A stretch of 64,000 nucleotides of DNA, from contig JADZER010000054.1 of NCBI GenBank assembly GCA_020850415.1, positions 1-64,000 on the forward strand. Direction: 5' to 3'. Source of the DNA: Phycisphaerales bacterium (lineage in GTDB: Bacteria; Planctomycetota; Phycisphaerae; Phycisphaerales; UBA1924). Position 1 is the stretch's first letter. Every line of letters starts with the position of its first letter. A program made the translations under genes and the position numbers. The notes beneath the pieces are model-generated. The model had not been told where the DNA came from. It was given only the letters and a program-made list of their open reading frames with translations, and ran no database searches. Positions 44,408 through 53,443 of this stretch are shown piece after piece.

Positions 44408-45919
44408 TCACAGCGTCGGCTCCACCAGCTTCATGTCCTTCCACTTCCGCAGCTTGAGCCCCAGCGTCCTCACCCCGATCCCCAGGGCGCTGGCCGTCTT
44501 CTGCCGGTGCCCGTTGAACCGGTGCAGCGTCTCCACGATCACATCCCGCTCGATATCCTCGAGCCGGCGCACCTCGCCGTTCTCGACGATCGCCGGCGAA
44601 AGGACCGGCACGCCCTTGGGCTCGATCAGCTGCGCCCGGCCGTGCCCGTTGGCGTACCCCGCCTGCCCGTTGCCCGCCGACGCCTGGGCCCGCGCCGTCG
44701 CCCCGGGCAGCAGCCACGGCTCGACCAGCGCCCGCGTCAGCACCCGCGCCCCGGGCTCGCCCGCCCGCGCCCGCGCCGCCATCAGCACCACCGCCCGCTC
44801 GCACACATTCTGCAGCTCACGCACATTCCCCGGCCACCGGTACGACGACAGCATCTGCATCGCCCCGGGCTCGATCTCGACCTGCCCGCAACGCTCCCGC
44901 TCGCACAGCACCCGGATGAAGTGGTCAGCCAGCACCGCCACATCCTCCAGCCGCTCACGCATCGGCGGCACATGGATCGGCAGCACATTCAGCCGGAAGA
45001 ACAGGTCCTGCCGGAACTGCCCGTCCGCCACCGCCTGCGGCAGGTCCCGGTTGCTCGTCGCCAGCACCCGCACATCCACCCCGATCGTCACGCTCGAACC
45101 CACCCGCTCGAACGCCCGCTCCTGCAGCACCCGCAGCAGCTTGGCCTGCACCTGCGCCGAGACCTCCGACACCTCGTCGAGCAGCAGCGTGCCCCCGTCG
45201 GCCAGCTCGAACCGCCCCTTGCGGGTCTTGTCCGCCCCCGTGAACGCCCCCCGCTCGTGCCCGAACAGCTCGCTCTCCAGCAGCGACTCGGAGAGCGCCG
45301 CGCAGTTCACCGCCAGGAACGGCCGCCCCGCCCGCGTGCTCGCCTCGTGGATCGCCCTCGCCACCACCTCCTTGCCCGACCCGCTCTCCCCCGAGATCAG
45401 CACCGTCCCCTGCGAGCCGGCGACCGCCTGCACCTGCTGGCGCACCCGCCCCATCGCCGGGGAGCCCCCGATCAGCTCGTGGCGCGTCCGCCCCGGCGCC
45501 GACGCCGCGCCCCCCGGCTCGGCGGACAGCTTCAGCAGCGCGTTCTCACGCACCATCCCGCCGTGCGTGACCGCGCGCTTGACCGTGATGATCAGCTCGT
45601 CACCCTCGAACGGCTTGGTGATGTAGTCGAACGCCCCAAGGCGCATCGCCTCCACCGCCGTCTCGATCGTCCCGAACGCGGTCATCAGGACCACCGGCAG
45701 GTCCGCGTCGATCGCCCGAACCCGCTCGAGCAGCTCGATCCCGGTCATCCCCGGCATCTTCAGGTCCGTGATCACCACATCCGGACGCCGCGCCGCGATC
45801 TGCTCGATCGCCTGCTCGGCTCGCTCCGCCGTCGCCACCTCGAACCCCGCCCGCTTGAGCGACGAGGACACGCTGTCGCGCATCATCTCCTTGTCGTCGA
45901 CGACCAGTACCCTGCTCAT
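44408..45919 (-). CDS. NtrC-type sigma-54-dependent flagellar response regulator
   Basis: A 503-residue response regulator of the FlrC/FleR type. The receiver domain has phospho-acceptor Asp52 in TDLKMPG and Lys102 of TKPF. The AAA+ domain has Walker A GESGSGKE (177-184), the sigma-54 contact loop GAFTGA, and RWPGNVRELQN. The C-terminus has a Fis-type helix-turn-helix (GHRQKTASALGIGVRTLGLKL). It is coupled to the kinase gene before it (ATGA) and lies directly before flgB, so it probably activates the flagellar genes with sigma-54. Confidence 0.93.
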   Translation of the reverse strand: MSRVLVVDDKEMMRDSVSSSLKRAGFEVATAERAEQAIEQIAARRPDVVITDLKMPGMTGIELLERVRAIDADLPVVLMTAFGTIETAVEAMRLGAFDYITKPFEGDELIITVKRAVTHGGMVRENALLKLSAEPGGAASAPGRTRHELIGGSPAMGRVRQQVQAVAGSQGTVLISGESGSGKEVVARAIHEASTRAGRPFLAVNCAALSESLLESELFGHERGAFTGADKTRKGRFELADGGTLLLDEVSEVSAQVQAKLLRVLQERAFERVGSSVTIGVDVRVLATSNRDLPQAVADGQFRQDLFFRLNVLPIHVPPMRERLEDVAVLADHFIRVLCERERCGQVEIEPGAMQMLSSYRWPGNVRELQNVCERAVVLMAARARAGEPGARVLTRALVEPWLLPGATARAQASAGNGQAGYANGHGRAQLIEPKGVPVLSPAIVENGEVRRLEDIERDVIVETLHRFNGHRQKTASALGIGVRTLGLKLRKWKDMKLVEPTL

Positions 45920-46863
45920 GCCCTCGCCTTTCCGCTCTCGCTTGTACGCCCCGCCCCCGCGTGACGCAGGGGGATGACGATCTCGACCGTCGCGCCGTCG
46001 CCGACGCCCGGCCCGTTGTTGCTCACGCTCACCCGCCCGCCGTGCGCGTCCACGATCCGGTGCACGATCGCCAGGCCCAGCCCCGTCCCCGCCTCACGCG
46101 TCGTGTAGAACGGGTTGAACATCCGCTCCGTCGGCTCGCCGTGGATCCCCGTCCCCGAGTCCCGGACCGCGAACGCCACCCCCGCCCCCTCGGGCAGCTC
46201 CGCCGCCGACGCGCTCACCACCAGCTCCCCCGCCCCCACCCACCCGCGCCGCCTGGCCTCCTCGATCGCCTCCACCCCGTTGCGGATCACATTCACCAGC
46301 GCCTGGCGCATCTTGCCCTCATCGCACTCCAGCCCGAGGTCCCCGGCCGGCAGCTCGACCCTCCCCCGCACCCCCGCCGCCGCGATCTCCGCCCCCGCCT
46401 GCTCCAGCGCCGAGCCCAGCAGCTCCCCCGCCGTCGCCGCGCCCAACCGCATCCGCGACTCGCCCGCGAACGCCAGCACATCCGACACGATCGCGTCCAG
46501 CCCCCGCACCGCCCGGCCGATCTTCACCGCCACCGACCGCTCCTCGGGCCGGTCGCCCAGGTCCTCGGCCAGCATGCGCGAGTACAGCCCGATCGACCCC
46601 AACGGGTTGCGGATCTCGTGCGCGATCCCCGCCGCCATCTCCCCCAACGCCGCCAGCCGACGCGACCGCTGCAGCTGCTCGTCGGCCTCGCGGAGCTGGT
46701 GACGCAGGCGCGAGACCTCCGCCGTCAGCTGGTCGTGCGAGACCTGCAGCTTGGCCGTCACCTCGTTGAACGCCGCCAGCAGCTCGCCGAGATCGTCGGC
46801 CGTCAGCCGCTCGCCGGCGCCCGCCGCAACCGCCAGCCCGATCGCCTCCGCCGCACGCGCCAC
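45916..46863 (-). CDS. Soluble sensor histidine kinase (FlrB/FleS type)
   Basis: A 315-residue kinase without membrane helices. A coiled-coil (about 38-68) precedes the phospho-acceptor His82 in MAAGIAHEIRNPLGS. The ATPase domain shows the N box VNVIRNGVEAI, then VRDSGTGI, and TGLGLAIVHRIVDAHGG. The lack of transmembrane sensing and its pairing with the NtrC-type regulator match flagellar hierarchy kinases that sense basal-body assembly. It lies three bases after the FlgN-like gene. Confidence 0.9.
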   Translation of the reverse strand: MARAAEAIGLAVAAGAGERLTADDLGELLAAFNEVTAKLQVSHDQLTAEVSRLRHQLREADEQLQRSRRLAALGEMAAGIAHEIRNPLGSIGLYSRMLAEDLGDRPEERSVAVKIGRAVRGLDAIVSDVLAFAGESRMRLGAATAGELLGSALEQAGAEIAAAGVRGRVELPAGDLGLECDEGKMRQALVNVIRNGVEAIEEARRRGWVGAGELVVSASAAELPEGAGVAFAVRDSGTGIHGEPTERMFNPFYTTREAGTGLGLAIVHRIVDAHGGRVSVSNNGPGVGDGATVEIVIPLRHAGAGRTSESGKARA

Positions 46864-46866
46864 CGC

Positions 46867-47388
46867 TCAGCCCTCCCTGTCCTGGAACCGCGCCGCCGGA
46901 CGCACGCCCGACTGCCCGTACGCCGCCACCGCGCCGCGCACATTGCCCACCCCCGACAGCTCACCCGCCAGCCGGTCCCGACGCTCCTCGATCGCCCTCC
47001 GGTCGGCGTCGTCCCTGGCCGCGATCGCCGCGGCGATCTCCGACAGCCGCTCCAGCTGCGCCGCGAACCGGTCCCGCTGCTCGGCCCTCGCCCCCGCGAG
47101 CACCCGCTCCCACCGATCCCGGAACGGCTCGAGCCCCGCCGACGCCCGCTCCAGCGACGCGACCACCCCCTGCCGCTCGCCCAGCAGGCGGAGCAGGTCG
47201 TCGGTCGCCTCGTCGCGCACCAGCCGGCTCTGCTCCTTGCTCAGCGCGTCGAGACGGACGAACAACGCCTCCTGCTCGTCCAGCAGCGTGCGCAGGCGCC
47301 CGTAGTCGACAAGCCCGTCCTTGCCCTCGATCTGGCCGCCGATCTGGCCCCCGACCCGGCCTTCGTTTCCCTGCCCCGGCGTGGTCAT
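46867..47388 (-). CDS. FlgN-like flagellar export chaperone
   Basis: A 173-residue helical protein. The pattern LRTLLDEQEALFVRLDALSKEQSRLVRDEATDDLLRLLGERQGVVASLERA fits the FlgN family, chaperones for the hook-filament junction proteins. The C-terminal 60 residues are helical, charged and end RPAARFQDREG. Sequence identity within this family is low. The position ahead of the kinase/regulator pair and rod genes supports the call. Confidence 0.7.
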   Translation of the reverse strand: MTTPGQGNEGRVGGQIGGQIEGKDGLVDYGRLRTLLDEQEALFVRLDALSKEQSRLVRDEATDDLLRLLGERQGVVASLERASAGLEPFRDRWERVLAGARAEQRDRFAAQLERLSEIAAAIAARDDADRRAIEERRDRLAGELSGVGNVRGAVAAYGQSGVRPAARFQDREG

Positions 47389-47429
47389 CCTGACCGCTCC
47401 CTTCGGGCCTCCGTGCCCGCTGCCCTCGC

Positions 47430-49898
47430 CTACCCCCCGAAGCCGTACAGCTCCGCCGTTGAATCAAGCCACCGCTCCCAATCCGTCCTGCTCATCGGCA
47501 GGTACGGGTCGTTCCACGCGTCCTCGGGCAGCTGGGCGTAGAACCGCTTGGCTCGCTCGTTGGCCGCCCGCGCCCGATCGATCTGCCCCATCGCCACATA
47601 CGCGTTCACGATCTGCACCATCGCCACCAGCGACGCGGGGTCCTGGCTGTACCGCTCCCGCGCCGTCTCGTAGTGCTGCACCGCCGCGTCGTAGTCGCCC
47701 AGGTCGAACGCGCAGTCGCCCAGGAAGAAGTACGCGTTCCGCAGCGCCACCCGCCGGCTCTCGGGCATGTACCCCGGGTCCTCGGCGTCCAGCTCCTGAC
47801 GCACCCGCTCGAAGAGCGCGATCGCCTCCCGCAGGTGCCCCTCCCGCGCCTCCTCCAACGCCGACGACTGCGCGTCCGGCATCGCGTCCCTGGCCAGCGT
47901 CTGCTCGATCGACGCCGCCTCCTGACGCAGCGAATCCGCCAGCCGGTACCGCAGCACCGGCGCCTCCGGATCCTCCGGATACCGCTCGAGAGCCTCGGTC
48001 AGCCGCTCGACCGCCGCCAGGTACTCGCCCGCCCGGTGGTGCAACGCCCCGAGCTCGAACAACGCGTCGTGGAAGTACAGGCTCCCCTCGTCCCCCAGCC
48101 CCCCCATCACCGCCTCCGCCAGCAGACGCCGGGCCTCCGCGTCGTTCGTCCCGTCCGCGTCCGCCAGGTACACCTGCGCCAGCGGCACATAGCTCTCCTC
48201 GGCGTACTGCCCCACGCCCTCGCCCTCCGAGCCCAGCTCCCCGTCGGCGATCAGCGCCTCGAACACATCCGCCGCCAGCTTGTGCTCCCCGCGCGCCTGG
48301 TACGCCCGGCCCATCCGGAACCTCGCCTCCGCACGGCTCGCCTCACGCCCCGGCACCGACGAGTCGTCCGGCACCCCCTCGATGTACTCCCGGAAACTCG
48401 CGATCGCCCGCTCGTAGTCCCCGGCCATGTCGTACGACAACGCCGCGCTCCAGAGACTCTGCACATACCCCTCGTTGTCGCTCAGCATCACCGCCGCCGC
48501 GTGCCTCGAGAAGTACTGACCCGCCGCGAGGAAGTGCCGCTGCACCGTCTCCCGCGTCGCCGGGTCCAGCCTCGCGATCTGACGAACGCTGTCCAGCCCC
48601 GGCACCAGCACATCCGCGATCATCCGGTCCGCCAGCATCCGGTGCGCCACCGCCAGCGTCCGCAGCACGTCCGGCGGCACATGCTCTAGCGAGAACAGCT
48701 CCTCCACCCGCAGCACGAACCGCAGCGCCGACCGCGGGTCCTCCGCCGTCAGCCGGTCCTCCGCTTGGTGCAACAGGCTGTCGGCCACCCGCTCGGGCTG
48801 CACCAGCGGGTGAGACCGACCCGCGAGCAGCGCCTGCACCACATCCGCGTACGCGTCGATCGACTCCTCCGTCCGGCCCAGCACCCCCTCGGTCTCCGCC
48901 AGCCCGAAGATCGCCGGCACCTGCCAGTCCATCCCCTGCGCCCACGCCGCCACCGCCGAGTACCGGTCGCGGGCCTCGGCCGTGCTCCCCGTCGCCTGGT
49001 CGCACATCGCCTGGTACACCTCCACCCTCGCCATCATCGGCTCGGTGTTCCCAAGCAGCGTCGCCGCCCGCTCGAGCTGCTTGCGCGCCGAGTCGTACTC
49101 CCCCATCGCGAAGTACCCCGTCCCCAGCAGCGCGTAGAGCTCCGCCAGCGACGCCGCCGGAGCGTCCTCGATCCGCATGATCCCCTGCAGCAGCCTGGCC
49201 ACCGCCTCCGACGCGTACCCCTGCCCCAGCCGGATCTCCGTCTCCCGCGCCAGCGACCACGCCCGGTCCTCCAGCGACAGATCCGCGTCCCCCGAGATCG
49301 TCGTCAGCACCTGGATCGCCCGGTCATACTCCGGCCGCGCCTTCGCAAGCTCGTGCTCGACCAGCCGACGAAGGATCCGACGCCGCTGGTCCGAGGCATC
49401 CCCCGTCAGCTTCATCACCCGCGAGAGCGCCCGCTCCTCCTGCCCGAGCTCCACATACACATCGCACAGCCGGACCACATCCTCCGGCGTCAGCTCCGCA
49501 CCGAAGTCCTCGGCCGCCAGGTACTCCCGACGAACCGTCTCGTCGTTGGAAGCCTCCCGGATCCCGAGCGCCCGCTGGCCCAGGTACACGCTCCGCGCCA
49601 GACCGAGGTGGTACCGCGCCCGGTCCGCCGACGGCACCCACTTCTGCCCAACCAGCGGCAGGACCTCCTCATTGAGCACATCCAGCGCCTGCTGGAACTC
49701 CCCGTCCTGGATCAGCCGATCCGCCCGTCCCAGCGGCGACCCCAGGTCCGGCTTGGGCTTGGTCGCGACCCCGACCACCACCCCCGCCACGAGCGCGAAC
49801 ATCCCCGCCGCCAGCACCAGCACCGGCCAGGCCGACTTCATCGCTTTCGCGACCCGGGACCAGCTGCCCGGCTGCACTGGATCGGTTCCGCTCTCCAA
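47430..49898 (-). CDS. Membrane-anchored TPR-repeat protein
   Basis: A 822-residue protein with a short N-terminal tail, one membrane helix (about 23-45; WPVLVLAAGMFALVAGVVVGVA) and an all-helical extracytoplasmic part with many tetratricopeptide-like repeats, for example DYDAAVQHYETARERYSQDPASL and EYDSARKQLERAATLLG. No catalytic motif is seen. The start is uncertain: TTG 49898 has GGAG eight bases upstream, ATG 49841 would begin just before the membrane helix. A sigma-28-like box lies 70 bases upstream, so it may head the flagellar series. Confidence 0.8.
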   Translation of the reverse strand: MESGTDPVQPGSWSRVAKAMKSAWPVLVLAAGMFALVAGVVVGVATKPKPDLGSPLGRADRLIQDGEFQQALDVLNEEVLPLVGQKWVPSADRARYHLGLARSVYLGQRALGIREASNDETVRREYLAAEDFGAELTPEDVVRLCDVYVELGQEERALSRVMKLTGDASDQRRRILRRLVEHELAKARPEYDRAIQVLTTISGDADLSLEDRAWSLARETEIRLGQGYASEAVARLLQGIMRIEDAPAASLAELYALLGTGYFAMGEYDSARKQLERAATLLGNTEPMMARVEVYQAMCDQATGSTAEARDRYSAVAAWAQGMDWQVPAIFGLAETEGVLGRTEESIDAYADVVQALLAGRSHPLVQPERVADSLLHQAEDRLTAEDPRSALRFVLRVEELFSLEHVPPDVLRTLAVAHRMLADRMIADVLVPGLDSVRQIARLDPATRETVQRHFLAAGQYFSRHAAAVMLSDNEGYVQSLWSAALSYDMAGDYERAIASFREYIEGVPDDSSVPGREASRAEARFRMGRAYQARGEHKLAADVFEALIADGELGSEGEGVGQYAEESYVPLAQVYLADADGTNDAEARRLLAEAVMGGLGDEGSLYFHDALFELGALHHRAGEYLAAVERLTEALERYPEDPEAPVLRYRLADSLRQEAASIEQTLARDAMPDAQSSALEEAREGHLREAIALFERVRQELDAEDPGYMPESRRVALRNAYFFLGDCAFDLGDYDAAVQHYETARERYSQDPASLVAMVQIVNAYVAMGQIDRARAANERAKRFYAQLPEDAWNDPYLPMSRTDWERWLDSTAELYGFGG

Positions 49899-49967
49899 GC
49901 GAACAGCTCCGCGGCTGCCAATCAGGCGACACCGGATCCTCCGGCCGCCCGACAGCCAACGGATCCC

Positions 49968-49996
49968 CTATCGGCCCGCCCGCCGCGCAAACTTCA
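49968..49996 (-). promoter_or_regulatory. Candidate sigma-28 (FliA) promoter before the TPR gene
   Basis: On the minus strand, TGAAGTTT (49989-49996) and GCCGATAG (49968-49975) each match the long sigma-28 consensus (TAAAGTTT and GCCGATAA) at seven of eight positions. The 13-base spacer is two longer than the usual 11, which weakens the call. It lies in the 154-base gap ahead of the TPR gene. Confidence 0.35.
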
Positions 49997-50052
49997 CCCG
50001 GACGCGCAAACCACGCCGACCGCCCCGTCCCACCCCACCCCACGCCAGAGGA

Positions 50053-51558
50053 TCAGCCCGGGCCCTGCGCCTCCCCGCCCCGCCGGTCCCGGGCCACAAC
50101 CCCCGCCCCCGCGACCGCGTCCCCCCGGTGCCGCAGCCCCGGACCCCCCAGCCCCACGATCGCCCAGGGGGCCAGCGCCCAGCGGAACACATTCCTCGCC
50201 CCCGTCCGCATCAGCCCGACCCGACCCCGACGCGGGTCCACCGACACCACCCGCAGCCCCAGCACCAGCTTCCCCACCGTCCGCCCCAGACCCCATTCCA
50301 TCACCGTCGAGTAAACCACCCCAAGCGACACCGTCAGCGCCAACGCCATCACCCCCGCCGCGGATCCGAATAACGGCGCCACGAGCACGATGTCCGCCAG
50401 ACGCACCCCCGTAAGCACCGACACCAACGCCCCCACCAGCAGCCCGTCGATCGCCCCCGCCGCCAAACGACGCCCCGGCGGCGCCAGCACGAACCCCGGC
50501 GGCACCACCGGCTCGGGCGCCCCCGCCACCGGACGCAGAAGATAGAAGAGCACGAACCCAGTCGCCGCCAGCATCAACAGGCCCAGCAGCCGCACCTCCT
50601 CCCCGATCTCCAGCGACGGATGCCGGGTCGGACCCGAGTAGAGCACCCGCCCCGTGGCCAGCGACACCTCCGTCAGCTCCCACCGACGGATCGGCTCCTC
50701 CGGCCCCAACGCCCCCGGGTCCTCCACCACCCCAAGCAGCCCCAGCCGTCGCCCGCCCTCGAACGCCGTCAGCCCTGCCAACTCCCCCCCGCCCCCTACC
50801 GACGCGATGCGCCCGACCAGCCCCGGCCCGAGCGACCAGACCTCGACCGCCCCGCCTCCACGCACCGCCGCGCACACATCCCCGCCGACCGCGAACGCCG
50901 ATGCCACCCCGCCCGGCCCGAGCCCCACGGGCCAAACCAGCGGTTCCCGGAGCCACTCTTCCCCGTCCAGCCGCCACACCGCCGCGCCGTCCCCGACAAC
51001 CAGCACGCTCAGCGTCGCCGCCCCGGCCACCAGCCACACCCCGTCGGTCACCCGCACCGACTCGGGCATCGATACCGACACCCAGCCCGACCCCCCAAGC
51101 GTCCAGAGCCGCCACTGCTCGCCCTGCCCGAGCGCCGCCAGCCCCCCGCCCGACCCCGCCGCATCGCGCAGCACCGACCCTTCCAGATCCAGCACCGGCT
51201 CGGCCGCCGCCCCCGCCGCCGGCTCGGCCAGCCACGCCCCCGACACCCCCACCGCCGACACCCGCAGCGAGTAGATCTCCAACCGCTCGCCGACCGCATA
51301 GAGCAGGTACACCGACCGCTCCCACGCCGCCAACTTCGCGGGCGCCCTATCCAGCACCCGCACCGCCACCGCCGAGCCCGCCCGCGCCCCGCCCTCATCC
51401 CGCGGCGGCAGGTGCAGCAGCGTCGCGCCCGAACCCTCCAGCGACGCCGGCGCAAACCACCCGTGCGTCTCCGACCCCTGCGCGCGCACCACCGCGCCCA
51501 TCGCCGCCGACGCGACCACCACCACACACCACACCCGCAACGCAACGCCCACGATCAC
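50053..51558 (-). CDS. RDD-family membrane protein with exported beta-rich domain
   Basis: A 501-residue protein. A signal peptide or anchor (about 1-25; GTG start at 51558 overlapping the previous stop as GTGA) leads into a beta-rich region of about 300 residues, with repeated short strands that suggest a propeller. A membrane helix follows near 325-345. The C-terminal RDD domain (about 360-480) has the typical GRRLAAGAIDGLLVGALVS and GRTVGKLVLGLRVVSVD. RDD proteins are often linked to ion or osmotic stress transport; here the role is unknown. Confidence 0.82.
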   Translation of the reverse strand: MIVGVALRVWCVVVVASAAMGAVVRAQGSETHGWFAPASLEGSGATLLHLPPRDEGGARAGSAVAVRVLDRAPAKLAAWERSVYLLYAVGERLEIYSLRVSAVGVSGAWLAEPAAGAAAEPVLDLEGSVLRDAAGSGGGLAALGQGEQWRLWTLGGSGWVSVSMPESVRVTDGVWLVAGAATLSVLVVGDGAAVWRLDGEEWLREPLVWPVGLGPGGVASAFAVGGDVCAAVRGGGAVEVWSLGPGLVGRIASVGGGGELAGLTAFEGGRRLGLLGVVEDPGALGPEEPIRRWELTEVSLATGRVLYSGPTRHPSLEIGEEVRLLGLLMLAATGFVLFYLLRPVAGAPEPVVPPGFVLAPPGRRLAAGAIDGLLVGALVSVLTGVRLADIVLVAPLFGSAAGVMALALTVSLGVVYSTVMEWGLGRTVGKLVLGLRVVSVDPRRGRVGLMRTGARNVFRWALAPWAIVGLGGPGLRHRGDAVAGAGVVARDRRGGEAQGPG

Positions 51559-52442
51559 TCCCGCGAGTCCTTCGCCCGGAGCAGGTACACCTCGTCGATC
51601 CCGTAGGACTCCACGAGATTCGCAAAGTCGAACGCCCGGGCGTTGATCGGCTTGTTCTCCGCCCCGTACAGCTCCAGCGTCGCCCTCGCCCCCGTCGTCG
51701 GCATCTCCACCCGGTACTGCGACGCCAGCTTCGGCGGCACCCGCCCATCCCCCCGCACCGGCGCCGAGATGTACCGACCCATGTCGCACACCGCACGCAG
51801 AACGCCCCCCGGCCCGAGCAACTCCACCCGCTGCGGTGCCATCGTCACCGGGTCCAGCCACACCACCCGCTGCCCCCACATCGCCCCCGTCCGCACCCGC
51901 AGCATCCCCCGGGACTCGTCCCAGTCCACCGACCCCGGCTCCACAACCTCCCCCGGCCCGCGCACCGGCAGCGGCGTGATCCCGAACAGCTCCAGCAGCT
52001 CACGCGGGTGCACGGGCAACCCCAGCTCGGCCACCAGCTCCGGCGTCGCCTCGGCGTGCTTGCCGTACAGCGCCGTCTTGTGCTCCGCCTCGCTCATGTC
52101 CAGCCACCAATACCCCTCGGCGTCCGAGCCCAGGTAGAAATAGGTCGCCCCCACCTTCATGATCGAGAGCGAGGTCTTGTCCGGCTGCTCGAGCTGCAGG
52201 TACCCCTCCGCCCGGTCCACGCTCGTCCCCCCGTCCTCCCCCGGCGAACGCAGCGTGATATTCACCCGGGACCACACCCGGTCCAGCCTCGCCACCCGGG
52301 CGTTGAACCGCGCCGCCGCCTCCGGGTAGCCCGGCACGACCGCCGGACGCTCGAACCGCGGGCCCCCCGTCGATGCACACCCGCCCAGCAGCAGCGCCGC
52401 GAATACGACTACCAGCGCCGCCAGCGCCGCGCGCCCGCTCAC
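51555..52442 (-). CDS. LolA/LolB-like outer membrane lipoprotein
   Basis: A 295-residue lipoprotein with signal peptide and lipobox LLGGCAS (Cys22). The mature part (about 45-290) alternates strands typical of a LolA/LolB-type curved sheet: VNITLRSPGED, AEGYLQLEQPDKTSLSIMKVGATYFYLGSD, VVWLDPVTMAPQRVELL. No signature residue proves lipoprotein transport. It overlaps both neighbours by four bases (upstream hypothetical and downstream RDD gene), so all three form one unit. Confidence 0.75.
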   Translation of the reverse strand: MSGRAALAALVVVFAALLLGGCASTGGPRFERPAVVPGYPEAAARFNARVARLDRVWSRVNITLRSPGEDGGTSVDRAEGYLQLEQPDKTSLSIMKVGATYFYLGSDAEGYWWLDMSEAEHKTALYGKHAEATPELVAELGLPVHPRELLELFGITPLPVRGPGEVVEPGSVDWDESRGMLRVRTGAMWGQRVVWLDPVTMAPQRVELLGPGGVLRAVCDMGRYISAPVRGDGRVPPKLASQYRVEMPTTGARATLELYGAENKPINARAFDFANLVESYGIDEVYLLRAKDSRE

Positions 52443-52993
52443 GCCGCACCGCCCTGCGGCTCGGCGCCCGCGAGCACCGCGCCCAGCTCCTCGATCCCCG
52501 CCGCCACGGCCTCCTCGTCCATCCCCGGATCCACGACCTCCACCACCTCCGGCTCAATCCCTTGCTGCCCGCCCCGGCGCACCAACTGCAGCACCGGCCG
52601 CCCGTGCTCGCCCACCCGCTGGTCCACCACCCGGTACACCCGCTTGCGGAGCAACAACAGCGCCAGCAGGTAGCGGAATACCGCCGCCCGACCCTCCTCG
52701 GCCGCTTCCATGCTCTCGAACAGCGCGAGCACCTCCTCGGTGCCCATCACCGCCGCCGCCCCGCGACCCCGGTCCCCCTCCGTCGCCCGCCACACCGCGA
52801 GCACAGGACGCCCCGGACGGTGCCCGGCCTCCCATGCCCCCAGCGTGTAGTCCGACCGGACCAGCTCCTCGCTCGCCGGCGCCTCGGTCAGCACCGCCAC
52901 ATACCGCTCCCCCGCCTCCAGGGCCCGGCCGGTCGCGGCACACACATGCGTCGGCCTCGCCGACTCGTACCCGGTTCTTTGCACGCTGCTCAT
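52439..52993 (-). CDS. Hypothetical soluble protein
   Basis: A 184-residue protein of unknown function. It has no signal peptide or membrane helix. The start has VCAATGRALEAGERYVAVL, reminiscent of a treble-clef-like strand pair with few cysteines. A charged helix LLALLLLRKRVYRVV lies near 110-124. It starts 32 bases after a small zinc-ribbon gene on the same strand and overlaps the lipoprotein downstream, placing it first in a three-gene unit. Confidence 0.7.
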   Translation of the reverse strand: MSSVQRTGYESARPTHVCAATGRALEAGERYVAVLTEAPASEELVRSDYTLGAWEAGHRPGRPVLAVWRATEGDRGRGAAAVMGTEEVLALFESMEAAEEGRAAVFRYLLALLLLRKRVYRVVDQRVGEHGRPVLQLVRRGGQQGIEPEVVEVVDPGMDEEAVAAGIEELGAVLAGAEPQGGAA

Positions 52994-53025
52994 CAGGCCC
53001 GAGTGTACCCGTGCCGCCCACCCCG

Positions 53026-53253
53026 CTACCGGCAGCTCACCTCGAACTGACGCGACTCGGTCCCCCCCGGCCCCACCCGGAAGACCGCACACCGCCCACA
53101 CGCCGGGCACCGCGCGGTGTACTTCGCCCCGTCCGCGTCCCGGTAGACCCGAACATACTTGTTGGCGCACACGAAATGCACCCCCAGCCAGGGCCGGGGT
53201 ACGCCGGGACCGGGAGAGACCCGCTGATCCACATTCAACGCCCTGGGTTCCAT
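53026..53253 (-). CDS. Small Cys-rich protein, zinc-ribbon type
   Basis: A 75-residue protein. The central part has HFVCANKYVRVYRDADGAKYTARCPACGRC, and the last residue pair is a Cys near the C-terminus, which gives a possible four-Cys metal site. The C-terminal VGPGGTESRQFEVSC is also typical of a small family I have seen described only as hypothetical. ATG 53253 chosen; longer readings add Arg/Gly-rich residues with no pattern. Function unknown. Confidence 0.7.
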   Translation of the reverse strand: MEPRALNVDQRVSPGPGVPRPWLGVHFVCANKYVRVYRDADGAKYTARCPACGRCAVFRVGPGGTESRQFEVSCR

Positions 53254-53443
53254 CCGACCGATGAATATCGGCTCCCCGCCGCCCCGCTCCCCAGCCGGGC
53301 GGCCCCACAGGCCCCATCGTCCGAGAACCTGGTGAAAACCACATGTTGCACCACCCCGTCGGACGACCCTGGCCAAGGCCCGCCCCTGAGCACGCTAAAG
53401 TCCCGTGCAGAAATCGGCCCCTGACCGAACCGCCGACACCCCC

